This document shows positions 55,536 to 64,000 of a stretch of 64,000 bases of DNA, in pieces; the first letter of the stretch is position 1; each line of letters starts with the position of its first letter. This DNA is from Chromatiaceae bacterium. Lineage in GTDB: Bacteria > Pseudomonadota > Gammaproteobacteria > Chromatiales > Chromatiaceae. The notes under the pieces were generated by a model. That model saw only the letters and a program-made list of their open reading frames with translations, was not told the DNA's origin and searched no databases. The stretch is taken from NCBI GenBank assembly GCA_024235255.1, contig JACKMT010000003.1, forward strand, positions 1 through 64,000. Direction: 5' to 3'. The translations under genes were made by a program, and so were the position numbers.

Positions 55536-56270
55536 GCAAGAATAACCTCCAGCCTGTCTTGTTATATTATTGGGTTAACATTGCCAATTGCAAAACTATG
55601 GTTCAACTTGCTGTTCGGTGCAGCGGGGATTTCTGAGCTGGCTGCAATGAGCAACAACGGCAGTGTAAATCATCAACCATACAACCAGTCTAATGGCTAC
55701 CCGGAGGTAGTTGCCGCACCCAACTGTCCATCGATCCTCTGTTCCATAGAGCTCATGTCCAGGTACCCTCCTGCCTTGATTTCTAATTGAATTACCGATA
55801 GAGAAACATGCTGTCTCTCCCCTCTGTGCGGCTGGAACCGGACCATCGCCCACACAACGAATGATTCACGAAGTTGTTACCATTCTTCAGACATACACCG
55901 CCGCTTGCGGCGGGAACAAAACCATGGGGTTTCCCACGGGGAGGGGTGCAGCTCTCCCCTTTATTCGTCAGCGAGGTTTTATACTTCGCTGACGCTCTAA
56001 CCTTGGCGATCACATGGCATTTTCTCCATCTCCGAAACCCGCTGTCAATTGTGCACTGCGATATTCACCGATTTTGCCGTTTCACCGGCTCGTCGGTCTC
56101 GCCATTTTCACGCATCGGGAGAGCTAAAAAACAGTTGAGAAAACACACTGTTGGTTATATTTATTAGCAGAATTGGCGTTTTTATGGCCAAGCAAACGGA
56201 TTCAAATGTACGCAGCGTATACGCTTTGCTGCGGCCAACGCTGCTTTCGCCTATCGGATCAGTGACTTTG
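55536..56270. other. Gene-free stretch with hairpin cluster
   Basis: No gene is supported in about 730 bases. From 55898 to 55993 three hairpins follow closely: CCGCCGC/GCGGCGG (55898-55913), GGGGAG/CTCCCC (55938-55959) and GTCAGCGA/TCGCTGAC (55967-55993). This could be a non-coding RNA or the end of a lost IS200/IS605-type element. Confidence 0.4.
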
Positions 56271-56942
56271 TCATGCAGAGGTATCAGCAACGCGCCGCAG
56301 CTCTTCCGGCTTGCTCACCCGAACCGTCGAGCGCTCAAGCTCGATAAGACCGGAGGATTCAAACCGCTTGAGGTGTCTCGAAACCACCTCGCGGGCAGTA
56401 CCGAGCTCAACAGCAATCTCCTGATGAGTAGTTTGGATGATCCCACTCTTATCTGCACGGGAGAGCAGCAAGGAGGCAAGCCGGCGCTCGACGGGACGAA
56501 AGGCAATCTCCTCCATACGGGTAATGACCTCTGCCATGCGCCCACCCAGGTTGGAGAAAACAAACTGGCGAAAAGTAGGAGCTGTTTCCAGCGCGCCGTT
56601 GAAGGAGTGTCTGTCGACGACTAATGCATGTACGGGGGTCTCGGTGAAGCCCTCAGCCGGATAATCCTCTCCCGAGAGGACACAGCAGGTGGTAAGCACG
56701 CAGGACTGGCCCGGTAACACACGATAGAGCATCGCCTCACGTCCACTCTCCCCAATGACCTGTACCCGCACGCTGCCCTGCATAAGCAGCAGATAGTTTT
56801 CGCACGGGGAGCCGGCGCGAAACACCCAATGATTTGAGGGCATAGTAACCAAACGGGCATCATCCAGGAGCGCAACGGTCTGCTGGTCTCCGCCGGCAAG
56901 AGCTGGGAACACGGCTTGCCAATTTTTTTCACCCTTGGTCAC
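56271..56942 (-). CDS. Crp/Fnr-family regulator
   Basis: 223 aa. Cyclic-nucleotide-like beta barrel (~25-135; GSPCENYLLLMQGSVRVQVIGESGREAMLYRVLPGQSC, given in part) and winged helix (~165-220; TTHQEIAVELGTAREVVSRHLKRFESSGLIEL). The recognition helix TAREVVSRHLKRF is like that of FNR-related factors. Cys residues at ~46 and in CVLTTCC occur, but the FNR N-terminal Cys cluster is absent, so an Fe-S type sensor is unlikely. GTG start. Target unknown. Confidence 0.87.
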   Translation of the reverse strand: MTKGEKNWQAVFPALAGGDQQTVALLDDARLVTMPSNHWVFRAGSPCENYLLLMQGSVRVQVIGESGREAMLYRVLPGQSCVLTTCCVLSGEDYPAEGFTETPVHALVVDRHSFNGALETAPTFRQFVFSNLGGRMAEVITRMEEIAFRPVERRLASLLLSRADKSGIIQTTHQEIAVELGTAREVVSRHLKRFESSGLIELERSTVRVSKPEELRRVADTSA

Positions 56943-57087
56943 AGCGCGAATACTCCAACTTGTCCCGAAGATATTGTTAAAAAAGGGAGGGGTCAGATTT
57001 GCGTTAGTGTATTATTTATCCAGCTAAAAATCTTCTTAGACCTAACGGAAAATTAACACATGAGCGGTTTGTCGTATAATCATCATC

Positions 57088-57300
57088 GTGCTACGACGAA
57101 GCGACCAACATTGGGAACGTATCCGGGAACATTTTCCGGAGGAATATGTTCCAGAAGGTCGTGCCGGTCACAAGTCAATCCCCGCCGGCAAGGCTCACGA
57201 AGCTCTCCTTTGGCCGCTCAATATCGGTGCGCAGTGGCAGATGCCGCCGCTATGCTATCCAATTTACAGAACGGTTCATCGCCGCGCGTTTTGCCGGCAC
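57088..57300 (+). pseudogene. IS5-family transposase N-terminal relic
   Basis: The frame encodes LRRSDQHWERIREHFPEE, then PEGRAGHKSIPAGKAHEALLW and CYPIYRTVHRRAF, the helix-turn-helix start of IS5-type transposases (QWERIREHFPEE... RKVLEA in intact ones). After ~65 codons it joins sequence homologous to the right end of the MITE at 8702-8979 (57291-57349, ending ATGAGATAGGTTCTT). The DDE catalytic part is gone. Confidence 0.85.
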
Positions 57301-57429
57301 GCATTTCGCACAGCAACACGGTTCGCTGCAGATGATGAGATAGGTTCTTGAGATCATGAGGAGCGATTCAATTTTGATAATCTGTTTTAGATCGAACGGT
57401 AGACGCTACCCGAGTACCGGGGCTGAGTA

Positions 57430-57840
57430 ATGAAGAAATCAAAGCTAACGTTTAAATCCCCGGATGAAGTGGAGGCGGTCTTCTACGAGGCGTTCATTCA
57501 TTGCGACCCCGAGGTGATGGCCGGTTTATGGGCAGACGAAGATGTGGTTTGCGTACATCCCGGTTCAGGTGCCATAGTGGAATATCGCTCGGTTGTCCGC
57601 AGTTGGGTAAATATTTTCGCTGATGCCCAGCGTACCGAGTTGACATACACCGTCATTAATGCCGTATCCGCAAACGACCTGGCAGTACATGTCGTAGCTG
57701 AAGAGATGCTCAGTTCAGGCATGGTTACAGCCGTTGTTCTGGCAACCAACGTGTACCGGAAATTCAACGCTGGTTGGCTGATGATTGAGCATCATGCATC
57801 ACTGATGCAGAGCCTTAGTAATGGCCAAACGCTGCAATAG
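57430..57840 (+). CDS. NTF2/SnoaL-like protein
   Basis: 136 aa of the NTF2-like cone fold: FYEAFIHCDPEVMAGLWADEDVVCVHPGSG, then VRSWVNIFADAQRTEL and a final WLMIEHHASLMQ. Many relatives of this YybH-like/SnoaL-3 type have no known function. The start at 57430 has no strong ribosome binding site. It follows the IS5 relic directly. Confidence 0.82.
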   Translation: MKKSKLTFKSPDEVEAVFYEAFIHCDPEVMAGLWADEDVVCVHPGSGAIVEYRSVVRSWVNIFADAQRTELTYTVINAVSANDLAVHVVAEEMLSSGMVTAVVLATNVYRKFNAGWLMIEHHASLMQSLSNGQTLQ

Positions 57841-58119
57841 ACAACAAAAGTCGAATTCAGAATCTCTCATGTCAGTCCTTGTCATTCCGCGTTGCGCAGC
57901 GTGCCTGGCAGATACGAATTTCGGTTTTCGCCATGTTTCAGCAGTCGACTGCGTGGGAGTGTCGGACTTGTTCCGCACGAAGCTTGATATAAACGGACTG
58001 ATCACAATTGAGCGTCGTTTGTCACCATCTCTTTTTTCCATCCCCGATTTTTACTCTTCTATGGCCCGAAGAGGGCGCTGGGAATGGACGGAAATATAGA
58101 GGAGCTTCGCCGAAAAACG

Positions 58120-58695
58120 CTAAGGCTGGCTCAGAATTGGGTGGATGTATTCCATGAACACCTCCTGGTCGACTAGTCCCAGGTGGGTGTAGGTGATCCG
58201 ACCGTCCCGGCCGATTACCACATTGTAAGGGACGATCTGTGCACTGTTTCCCCAGTATTCAAGCAGTTTCGGTCCGAGTGTTCCGTCCGCCACCAGCACT
58301 GGGTAGTTGATACCGAGCGAGCGGCTGACATTGCGCAGGGGCTTCTCCTTGTCCACGCCGATGCCGACAATCTGCAAACCTTCCGTTTTGTACTTTTCCT
58401 GCAGTTCGATCAATTTGGGTATTTCGTATTGGCAGGGAGCGCACCAGCTGGCCCAGAAATTGAGCAGAATCACTTTGCCCTTCCAGTGATCGAGCGTGTA
58501 CGCCTCTCCATTCAGGGATGGTAGCGGCGGAGTCAGGCTTTCCCAGGCATTGTCCCCCACATTAAAATGAGGTATGCGGGCTGCCGACCTCTTTTCAGAG
58601 ACGGTCATCTGGCCCGACTGGTAGCCGGCGAATACGGAGATGCCACAAAACACCTGGGTGCCAATCAGCAGTATGGCTACCAGGGATCGTTTCAA
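58120..58695 (-). CDS. TlpA-like thiol-disulfide oxidoreductase
   Basis: About 191 aa. N-terminal signal or membrane anchor (SLVAILLIGTQVFCGISVF), then a thioredoxin-like domain with active site WCAPC (NFWASWCAPCQYEIPKL), IVGIGVDKEKPLRNV and the cis-Pro region AQIVPYNVVIGRDG. Periplasmic reductant, plausibly for cytochrome c maturation, since a heptahaem cytochrome gene lies two genes upstream. A TTG at 58695 with GGAG nine bases before is the likely start; ATG at 58749 would overlap the parvulin gene. Confidence 0.85.
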   Translation of the reverse strand: MKRSLVAILLIGTQVFCGISVFAGYQSGQMTVSEKRSAARIPHFNVGDNAWESLTPPLPSLNGEAYTLDHWKGKVILLNFWASWCAPCQYEIPKLIELQEKYKTEGLQIVGIGVDKEKPLRNVSRSLGINYPVLVADGTLGPKLLEYWGNSAQIVPYNVVIGRDGRITYTHLGLVDQEVFMEYIHPILSQP

Positions 58696-58712
58696 ACAAA
58701 TCAACTCCAGTC

Positions 58713-59984
58713 TCAATTCTGTTTTTCGGATTGGTCGCTGACCTGCCACACCACTTTGAATTTCTGTGCCAGCTCCTGAGCGTACTTGGTTAACCTTTCG
58801 GATAGATACATCTGGCGTACCTTCTCTTTAATCAGGGTATAGGGACGGGTTTCACCCGGCTTGCGTTCCAGGATGGTGATCAGGTGAAATCCCAGGGGAG
58901 TCTCGATCACTTCGCTGACCACTCCGTCTTTTAATTCAGCGATGGCGGTATTGATCACCGGGCTTCCCCGGTCTGCCTTGATCCAGCCCATGTCACCTTT
59001 GTTTTTACGTCCGTAAGGATCAATGCTGTATTCGCCGGCCAAAGCGAACAAGCTCTCGCCGGCAAGAATGCGTTTGCGCATCTCCTCGGCTTCCGCACGG
59101 GTTGCCACAACCAACTGGCCGATATGGCGGCGCTCAACGATCTGTCCAATGTTGGGATGGCTGTCGAAGTACGCTTTTAATGGTGCTTCGTCCGGTAACC
59201 ATTCATGTTCCAGATTTTCCACCAGCAGGGCTGGAAGGTGTTCTGCGCGGAAGGCGTCAAGGGCGTCTGAGATATCTATACCCATGTCCCCTGCTGCGCG
59301 CGCAGTCAATAACAATTCACCGCGGGCGTATAATTCGTGCTCTATCTGCTCTTTCGTCACCTGCTTTTCACGCTGGGCGGGTAGGTCGGAATAGAGAATC
59401 CGCATCTCCTCGCCTTCCATTAACACAGTATCCGGTGCGGCGTCCGGAATCGCGCGCTCGTCGTGTACCTGGACATGATATTTGGTACGCAGGCGTCTTA
59501 TCTCATCGATTCTGGATACCTTGTATCGGTCCGCGATATAAGCGGACTGAGCTGCCTTGAATGCGTCGTGGTTGCCTTTGAATTGGGCCTTCATCTGCTG
59601 ATTGGTTTCATCGGGAATGTTTATCTCCTCCCGTATTTTGTCCATGTATCTGCGATGTAGCATACCGATGCGAAAGCGATCCAGCTCGTCGCGGTATTGA
59701 TCGCTTTGGTCTAAATTTTGCGCTTGCGCCTCAAGCAACAGCAGGCGGGAAAAAACCAGGCGCTGCAGCATACTTCCACGCACCGCTGCCTGTTGGTCCT
59801 CCCCGAGCGTATTGAACTGGGTTATAAAGGGGGAGCTGCGAAGTGCCCGCTCAAGATCGGAGGCTGTGATCTGCAGACTGCCAATGGTAACGAGTACCTC
59901 GGTGGAACCTGCTGCCTGAGCGCAATTCCATGGCAGGGTGAGGGCTATGAACAGTACGCGCATCAAACGGTAGTTCGCTTTCAT
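58713..59984 (-). CDS. Periplasmic parvulin-type peptidyl-prolyl isomerase
   Basis: 423 aa. Signal peptide (ending CAQA), N-terminal SurA/PrsA-like chaperone helices (~28-130), and a parvulin domain (~285-390): ERRHIGQLVVATRAEAEEMRKRILAGESLFALAGEYSID, GDMGWIKADRGSP, ETPLGFHLITILERKPGE (listed in parts). Likely folds exported proteins. It lies between a multihaem cytochrome gene (terminator in between) and the TlpA-like gene (17-base gap), suggesting a role in maturing the cytochrome. Confidence 0.88.
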   Translation of the reverse strand: MKANYRLMRVLFIALTLPWNCAQAAGSTEVLVTIGSLQITASDLERALRSSPFITQFNTLGEDQQAAVRGSMLQRLVFSRLLLLEAQAQNLDQSDQYRDELDRFRIGMLHRRYMDKIREEINIPDETNQQMKAQFKGNHDAFKAAQSAYIADRYKVSRIDEIRRLRTKYHVQVHDERAIPDAAPDTVLMEGEEMRILYSDLPAQREKQVTKEQIEHELYARGELLLTARAAGDMGIDISDALDAFRAEHLPALLVENLEHEWLPDEAPLKAYFDSHPNIGQIVERRHIGQLVVATRAEAEEMRKRILAGESLFALAGEYSIDPYGRKNKGDMGWIKADRGSPVINTAIAELKDGVVSEVIETPLGFHLITILERKPGETRPYTLIKEKVRQMYLSERLTKYAQELAQKFKVVWQVSDQSEKQN

Positions 59985-60005
59985 TAGGTTGACTTCCGTA
60001 GGCCG

Positions 60006-60038
60006 GCAAAAAGAAAGTGGCCGCGAAAGCGGCCACTA
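60006..60038 (-). terminator. Rho-independent terminator after the multihaem cytochrome
   Basis: On the minus strand a nine-pair stem AGTGGCCGC/GCGGCCACT with a tetraloop (60016-60037) is followed by TTCTTTTT. It is 26 bases past the cytochrome stop. Partial read-through would let the parvulin and TlpA-like genes be transcribed at a lower level. Confidence 0.88.
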
Positions 60039-60063
60039 AGTTACCGCAAAAGAGCGGGTTGAT

Positions 60064-62517
60064 TTACTCTTCCGGAATCTTACCTCCGAGATCGGGTGCA
60101 CTGGCGTGCATCCAGGATACAGCTGCCGAGTAGTCTTCCAAGATTGGCTTGCCTTTCCACACGTGCTCTTCGTCATCCGCTATCCACGGAACACCGTTTT
60201 TATTGGTCTCGTGGCAGACGGCGCATTTGAACGGACCATGTGAGCCATCCGGGTTGTACTGAGTCGCCTGACGATAGGAGGTCAGATCGGTTCGCGGCGT
60301 TACTGGGTACAGACCGTGAATAGACTGATGACAGCCTTGGCAGGCGATGCCGGCGTGTCCCTTTGTATAGCGATTCAAGCTGTATTTGCCGGGCTGGTTA
60401 ATGGGAAATGCAACGCCGCCCTGACCTTCAACGTACGGTGCAGCGTGGCAATCGGCACAGTGCGGAGCGCCTGCTGAGAGCCAGTAGTCGCGCCCGTGGG
60501 TGGCCGCTTCATATGGCACCGCTGCCGCGCCTGTTGCGCCAGCCGGAAGTTTCAGGGATGCGATGTCAACCGCCGGATTGGCCGACAGCGGCACTACATT
60601 GATATCGCCGTCCTCATCCTTGGTTATCATCGGACCGTCGCCCTGCAGCGCGATCACCGCAATGTCGGGCACAGTGCGTTGCTTGGCCCAAGTTGCGAGG
60701 ATTTGGGATTTCCCGGGAGTGTCGTGGCCTTTGGCATCCAGAACAACTTTGGGATCCATCATGGACTCCAGTGTTTTCATATCCACGCCAATGCCCTTGG
60801 CAATCTCCTTCAGCGACTTGTTGCGCAGGGTTGTACCCTCCTGCTTGAAGGCTTGAGAAATGTTGTCGCGCTGGTACAGCTCGCGCGACAGCTGGTTGTG
60901 GCAGTTGGTGCACCACAACCCCTTGCCATGTTTGCCGTTGCCGATCTGGGAGACGTTCGCCTGGAGCCATTTGCCGATGGCATTCAGGTGCTCTTCGGTT
61001 TCCACGCCGTCCTTGTCTTTATTGGGATTGGCATGCACATCACGACCGACATAACAACCGCCGGCGGCATCGCGATTATCGCGGTCAGCATAGGCGTTCT
61101 TACCGTCCGGGGTGATGGGGTAGCCCTCCATGCTGCCGTCTTGGCGGTGTGCGGGGTGGCAGCCCTGACACGCGGCGCTGCGGCTTTCGGCGTCGGGCAT
61201 GGGCGCGTTGATCTGGTGCACGGTGTGCATGGCTTGGGTCAGCGGCGGTATCCGCTGTTCCTTACCGTCCTTGTCCTTGAAGGTGCTGGAGTTGAGTACG
61301 CCGATGACGTTGTCTGCGTGGCATTTCTGACACAGGATCGGATCGCGGCCAATGCGATTATCCTTAGAACGGCCGTTGGGATCGTAGTTCTTCAGAAAAT
61401 CCGTACCATTGTGGTCGTCATGCATCTCCAGGATGGAGATGGCAGTGCCCTTCAGGTCGGCAAACCAGTCCGAAGCCCCCAGCCCCTTCCAGAATGCTCT
61501 CTCCTGCTTGTACAGCTGGAACTTTTCGCCGTTGGCACGCTCGTTGCCATGGCAGTTCGGGCAATTCGGTATGTCGATTGGGTTGGTTCCGACGAACGTG
61601 ATGGGCTTGCCGCTGTGGCTGTCGAGCACCGGTGCACCGTTGTCCGCATCCACCAGGCTCACCCAGGCCTCTTGGAACGGCTGGATATCAACCTCCACCA
61701 GCGACAATACATCCTTGGCAGCCACCGAATCGTTAAACGGGGTTAATGGCAGACCCAAGGCATCCCAAATACCCGGATTGGTCAGCACGATGGGCACATT
61801 GTCGAGCACCGGTGATTTGGTATAGACAATTGTGCCTTTCTCTCCGGTGTAGTGCAGATGGCCTCCCTTCATCGGACTGGGAGCGGCAGCGCCGGCCGGG
61901 CCATTGTCCTTGGGAACTGGGATATTGAGCCCAACCACCAGCTTCTCGCTGTCTTTGCTGGTACCCTTGGGGTTTGTGCCCTTCAAATCCTTGTAAACAT
62001 ACAGATGGGTCCAGTAGGCATTGGCGACGTTTTCGTTGTCGGTGTATTTGCCGTCACCGTTCACATCGTAGCGCACGTCCCAGTAGACCATTTTGCTGCC
62101 TTCGGAGTACGTGTTGTCGATGTGGCCGTAAGCGAGTTTCATACGTTTGTTGCCGTCCACCAGGACAGTGGGGTCGTTTTCGTCGGCTTCTACCATCTCG
62201 GGATACTTCTTCCTGCCGGTTGCGGTTTTTATCACCTGACTCTGAACCGAGTTGTAGGGCGGAAGCACGCAGCAATAGCTGAAATCGAAGCCGGTACAGT
62301 GCATGCCCAACTCGTAGTTGATGGTAATGTTGTAGTCATTCTTGGGTTTGTTGACGTCGGCAGCCAGCAAGGAGCCTTCGTAACGTTTTGGCGCCATATC
62401 GGCAGCATGCATGGGCTCCGCCTGCATCGGCTCCTTTTCTGTTGTAGTTTCTGGTGTAGTGCACCCGCCAGCGAACGCGGCTGTGAATACCGCGGCGGCA
62501 TATATTGTTCTACGCAT
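60064..62517 (-). CDS. Heptahaem c-type cytochrome lipoprotein
   Basis: 817 aa. Signal with lipobox FAGGC (Cys19) and a Pro/Glu/Met-rich linker. Seven haem sites CXXCH begin at residues 319, 396, 450, 536, 687, 726 and 765. Before them lies a ~300-residue haem-free domain with GMHCTGFDFSYCC (possible disulfides) and an Asn/Asp-rich, possibly Ca-binding loop (DVNGDGKYTDNEN). The second cluster (687-767) is separated by ~150 residues. Likely an outer-membrane-attached electron-transfer protein. Start at 62517 with GGAGG; the longer frame to 62583 lacks support. Confidence 0.9.
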   Translation of the reverse strand: MRRTIYAAAVFTAAFAGGCTTPETTTEKEPMQAEPMHAADMAPKRYEGSLLAADVNKPKNDYNITINYELGMHCTGFDFSYCCVLPPYNSVQSQVIKTATGRKKYPEMVEADENDPTVLVDGNKRMKLAYGHIDNTYSEGSKMVYWDVRYDVNGDGKYTDNENVANAYWTHLYVYKDLKGTNPKGTSKDSEKLVVGLNIPVPKDNGPAGAAAPSPMKGGHLHYTGEKGTIVYTKSPVLDNVPIVLTNPGIWDALGLPLTPFNDSVAAKDVLSLVEVDIQPFQEAWVSLVDADNGAPVLDSHSGKPITFVGTNPIDIPNCPNCHGNERANGEKFQLYKQERAFWKGLGASDWFADLKGTAISILEMHDDHNGTDFLKNYDPNGRSKDNRIGRDPILCQKCHADNVIGVLNSSTFKDKDGKEQRIPPLTQAMHTVHQINAPMPDAESRSAACQGCHPAHRQDGSMEGYPITPDGKNAYADRDNRDAAGGCYVGRDVHANPNKDKDGVETEEHLNAIGKWLQANVSQIGNGKHGKGLWCTNCHNQLSRELYQRDNISQAFKQEGTTLRNKSLKEIAKGIGVDMKTLESMMDPKVVLDAKGHDTPGKSQILATWAKQRTVPDIAVIALQGDGPMITKDEDGDINVVPLSANPAVDIASLKLPAGATGAAAVPYEAATHGRDYWLSAGAPHCADCHAAPYVEGQGGVAFPINQPGKYSLNRYTKGHAGIACQGCHQSIHGLYPVTPRTDLTSYRQATQYNPDGSHGPFKCAVCHETNKNGVPWIADDEEHVWKGKPILEDYSAAVSWMHASAPDLGGKIPEE

Positions 62518-63256
62518 GTTGGTTCCTCCGGGTGTTACTTCGTCAAAGAGCTGAAGTTTGTTTATTATTGTTTGATGGACCAAGCTATAGGCTTTTCCCC
62601 CACGTCCACCCTCATTTACAGCTGGATGCCAAGACTGACATTAAGTCAACGGACCTGCACTTGGATTTATAATTTCAATAACCTAACTCAGGCTGACCTT
62701 ATGTTAGATTAATTTTACAGCTTTTCCATATTCACAAAAATATCATTACTTGTCCAGAGGTTATTTGTCGTTTCGTACTCTTCCTGACTCCTCAGTAATG
62801 CTTCTTTTTCGTTTAGGTCAACCGATCCAGCCCCACCTTAAAAATGATAGAGTTTCGGTATGAAGATCCTATTGATCTACCAGTGCGCATCATCTGTGTG
62901 CCCTAGCAGGCTGTTGAAATTCTCGGTATGACAGCGAAGATAGCGGAAATTCACAAAGGACGACAAACAATACGATGCGCGACACTCGGCCGGATTGGCA
63001 AGGTCGACGCTGAAGCCTGAAATTCAGAGTTGCGGGAAAATTGTTTGCAGGTTGCGTTTAACGCGATAACGCATACGCATTACACAGTTTCCGAACAGGA
63101 CGGCAGAGGCGCAGCAAGCGCATGGTTTCGAGCGGCTTGTCCGGCAATAAGCGGCAGCATAAAATTGCCGCTTGTCTCCAATTTGCAGCGGCTTGTGGTT
63201 GCTTCGTCAGGCTACTCGGACGGAATAGCAGGTGATGTCTGGCGGAGTTAAATTGT
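62518..63256. other. Gene-free stretch
   Basis: Upstream regions of the cytochrome (minus) and of the DUF2242 gene (plus). The string TAGCAGGCTGTTGAAA near 62907 resembles ends of some IS elements, but no partner end was found. The rest shows no gene. Confidence 0.35.
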
Positions 63257-64000
63257 ATGAATTATAGATCGAAAATAGTGTTTCTTTTTGGTTGTATATT
63301 GTCAGCGACCGCCTGCAGCAACCGAGCCGTTTATACCGAAGAGAGTTTCGCGGATGATAGTCCGTTCAAGATGAGGATGGATAGCGGCGTCTCCCCGGTT
63401 TGCGAAAGCGCGCGTCGCTCCTTGCTTGGGCAGGGTTATCTGATAGAGAGCACCGGCAGCGATCAGATCAAGGCGCGCAAGGCGGCCAAACGGCAAGACA
63501 ACCCAAATACGTTCATCGAGATGAATATCGTTTGCCTGCCTGAAACCACCGGCAGCACACTGTTTGCCACCGGTGTACTCAGCACTTATGCACTGAAAAA
63601 GAGCAGTAGCGCTGCCAGTGTCGGCCTCAGCGCGCTGGGTTCGATATCGCTGCCCATCGGTCAGAGCGCCGATTCACTGGTAAAGATCTCGGAAGAGACT
63701 ATTGACGACAAGGATTTCTACCGTCGCTTCTTTGCTGCAGTCAACAACATATTGAGCGAGATGCAGACCGACAGGGCGCAACCGGAAGCTGTGGTAAAGC
63801 GCGCTGTAAGTGCGCCAACTCCGGCAAACGCGATATCGGCGCCAGTCGTGCAGCCAGACCACCCATCTCAGGCGGCGCCACAGGCAATGCCTGAGTCCGA
63901 TTCTGCAGAGCCTGAACCTGCAGACACCGCAGAGCACCCTGCCGAGCGGGGTGCAGTCGTGGAATTAGCACCGGGGCCGGTCCTCGACCAGGATGCTTCA
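63257..64000 (+). CDS. DUF2242 lipoprotein (partial, cut by window end)
   Basis: At least 248 codons, open to the last base. Signal peptide with lipobox ATAC (FLFGCILSATACSNR). The conserved DUF2242 pattern is clear: VCESARRSLLGQGYLIES, FIEMNIVCLP, LSTYALKKSSSAASVGLSALGSISLPIG, SADSLVKISEETIDDKDFYRRFFAAV. After ~residue 190 a Pro/Ala/Glu-rich low-complexity tail begins. Function unknown. The start at 63257 gives a normal signal peptide. Confidence 0.85.
   Translation, partial: MNYRSKIVFLFGCILSATACSNRAVYTEESFADDSPFKMRMDSGVSPVCESARRSLLGQGYLIESTGSDQIKARKAAKRQDNPNTFIEMNIVCLPETTGSTLFATGVLSTYALKKSSSAASVGLSALGSISLPIGQSADSLVKISEETIDDKDFYRRFFAAVNNILSEMQTDRAQPEAVVKRAVSAPTPANAISAPVVQPDHPSQAAPQAMPESDSAEPEPADTAEHPAERGAVVELAPGPVLDQDAS

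Noticed and set aside
62907..62922. TAGCAGGCTGTTGAAA as an IS end
   Set aside because: No partner inverted repeat or transposase remnant was found nearby.

Overview
The window looks like a chromosomal segment of a sulfur-oxidising, autotrophic gammaproteobacterium, perhaps of the Sedimenticola/Thiodiazotropha/Chromatiaceae type. This is an inference. It rests on a proteobacterial-type phosphoribulokinase (Calvin cycle), two secreted Gly/Tyr-rich proteins resembling sulfur-globule envelope proteins, several multihaem and dihaem cytochromes c, KorAB-type 2-oxoacid:ferredoxin oxidoreductase, and many REP-type palindromes with a RAYT transposase. I found no rRNA, tRNA, CRISPR array or intact IS element.

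Layout. 0-12 kb: small orphan gene, RND/MMPL exporter, RAYT transposase with inverted REP ends, HDOD protein, integrase and RAYT remnants, CBS-domain membrane protein, CDF metal exporter translationally coupled to an internally deleted MFS gene, transglutaminase plus DUF2126 protein separated by a MITE-like insertion, and a VapBC-type pair. 12-24 kb: diguanylate cyclase bracketed by inverted repeats, orphan PDC/Cache sensor, AT-rich autotransporter-like protein, Gly/Tyr/Pro-rich secreted protein, periplasmic ankyrin protein, and a lipoprotein/M48 peptidase locus with a partial duplication. 24-31 kb: korA-korB-ferritin-like operon, dihaem cytochrome-DUF302 fusion, SGNH hydrolase, a graveyard of transposase and duplicated-gene fragments, and a secreted STAS protein.

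31.8-40.4 kb is a compact sugar-acid operon: GntR/FCD regulator, TRAP transporter (dctPQM), D-galactonate dehydratase, KDPGal aldolase, KDGal kinase, gluconokinase and 6-phosphogluconate dehydrogenase. It would turn galactonate into pyruvate and glyceraldehyde-3-phosphate, and gluconate into ribulose-5-phosphate, the substrate of the phosphoribulokinase encoded 10 kb further on. 40.6-43.6 kb is an ECF42-type sigma factor preceded by its usual kind of DGPF/YCII partner and by VOC, SRPBCC and DUF1428 proteins.

43.8-54 kb: HD hydrolase, BaeSR-like two-component system, lipoprotein, YjbQ, SLC13/ArsB-like transporter, phosphoribulokinase, frameshifted SDR relic, and ArnT-like glycosyltransferase. 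54-64 kb: sulfur-globule-like lipoprotein, a secreted protein built of four exact 52-residue repeats, Crp/Fnr regulator, IS5-type relic, NTF2-like protein, a heptahaem lipoprotein cytochrome followed by parvulin and TlpA-like genes, and a DUF2242 lipoprotein cut by the window end.

Genome decay and small-repeat traffic are conspicuous: at least six palindrome families and about eight gene relics can be recognised by eye. The most unusual items are the 52-residue CX15C repeat protein, the MITE-like insertion at the start codon of the transglutaminase, the korAB-ferritin operon with its displaced partial copy, and the M48/DcrB-like duplication scar.
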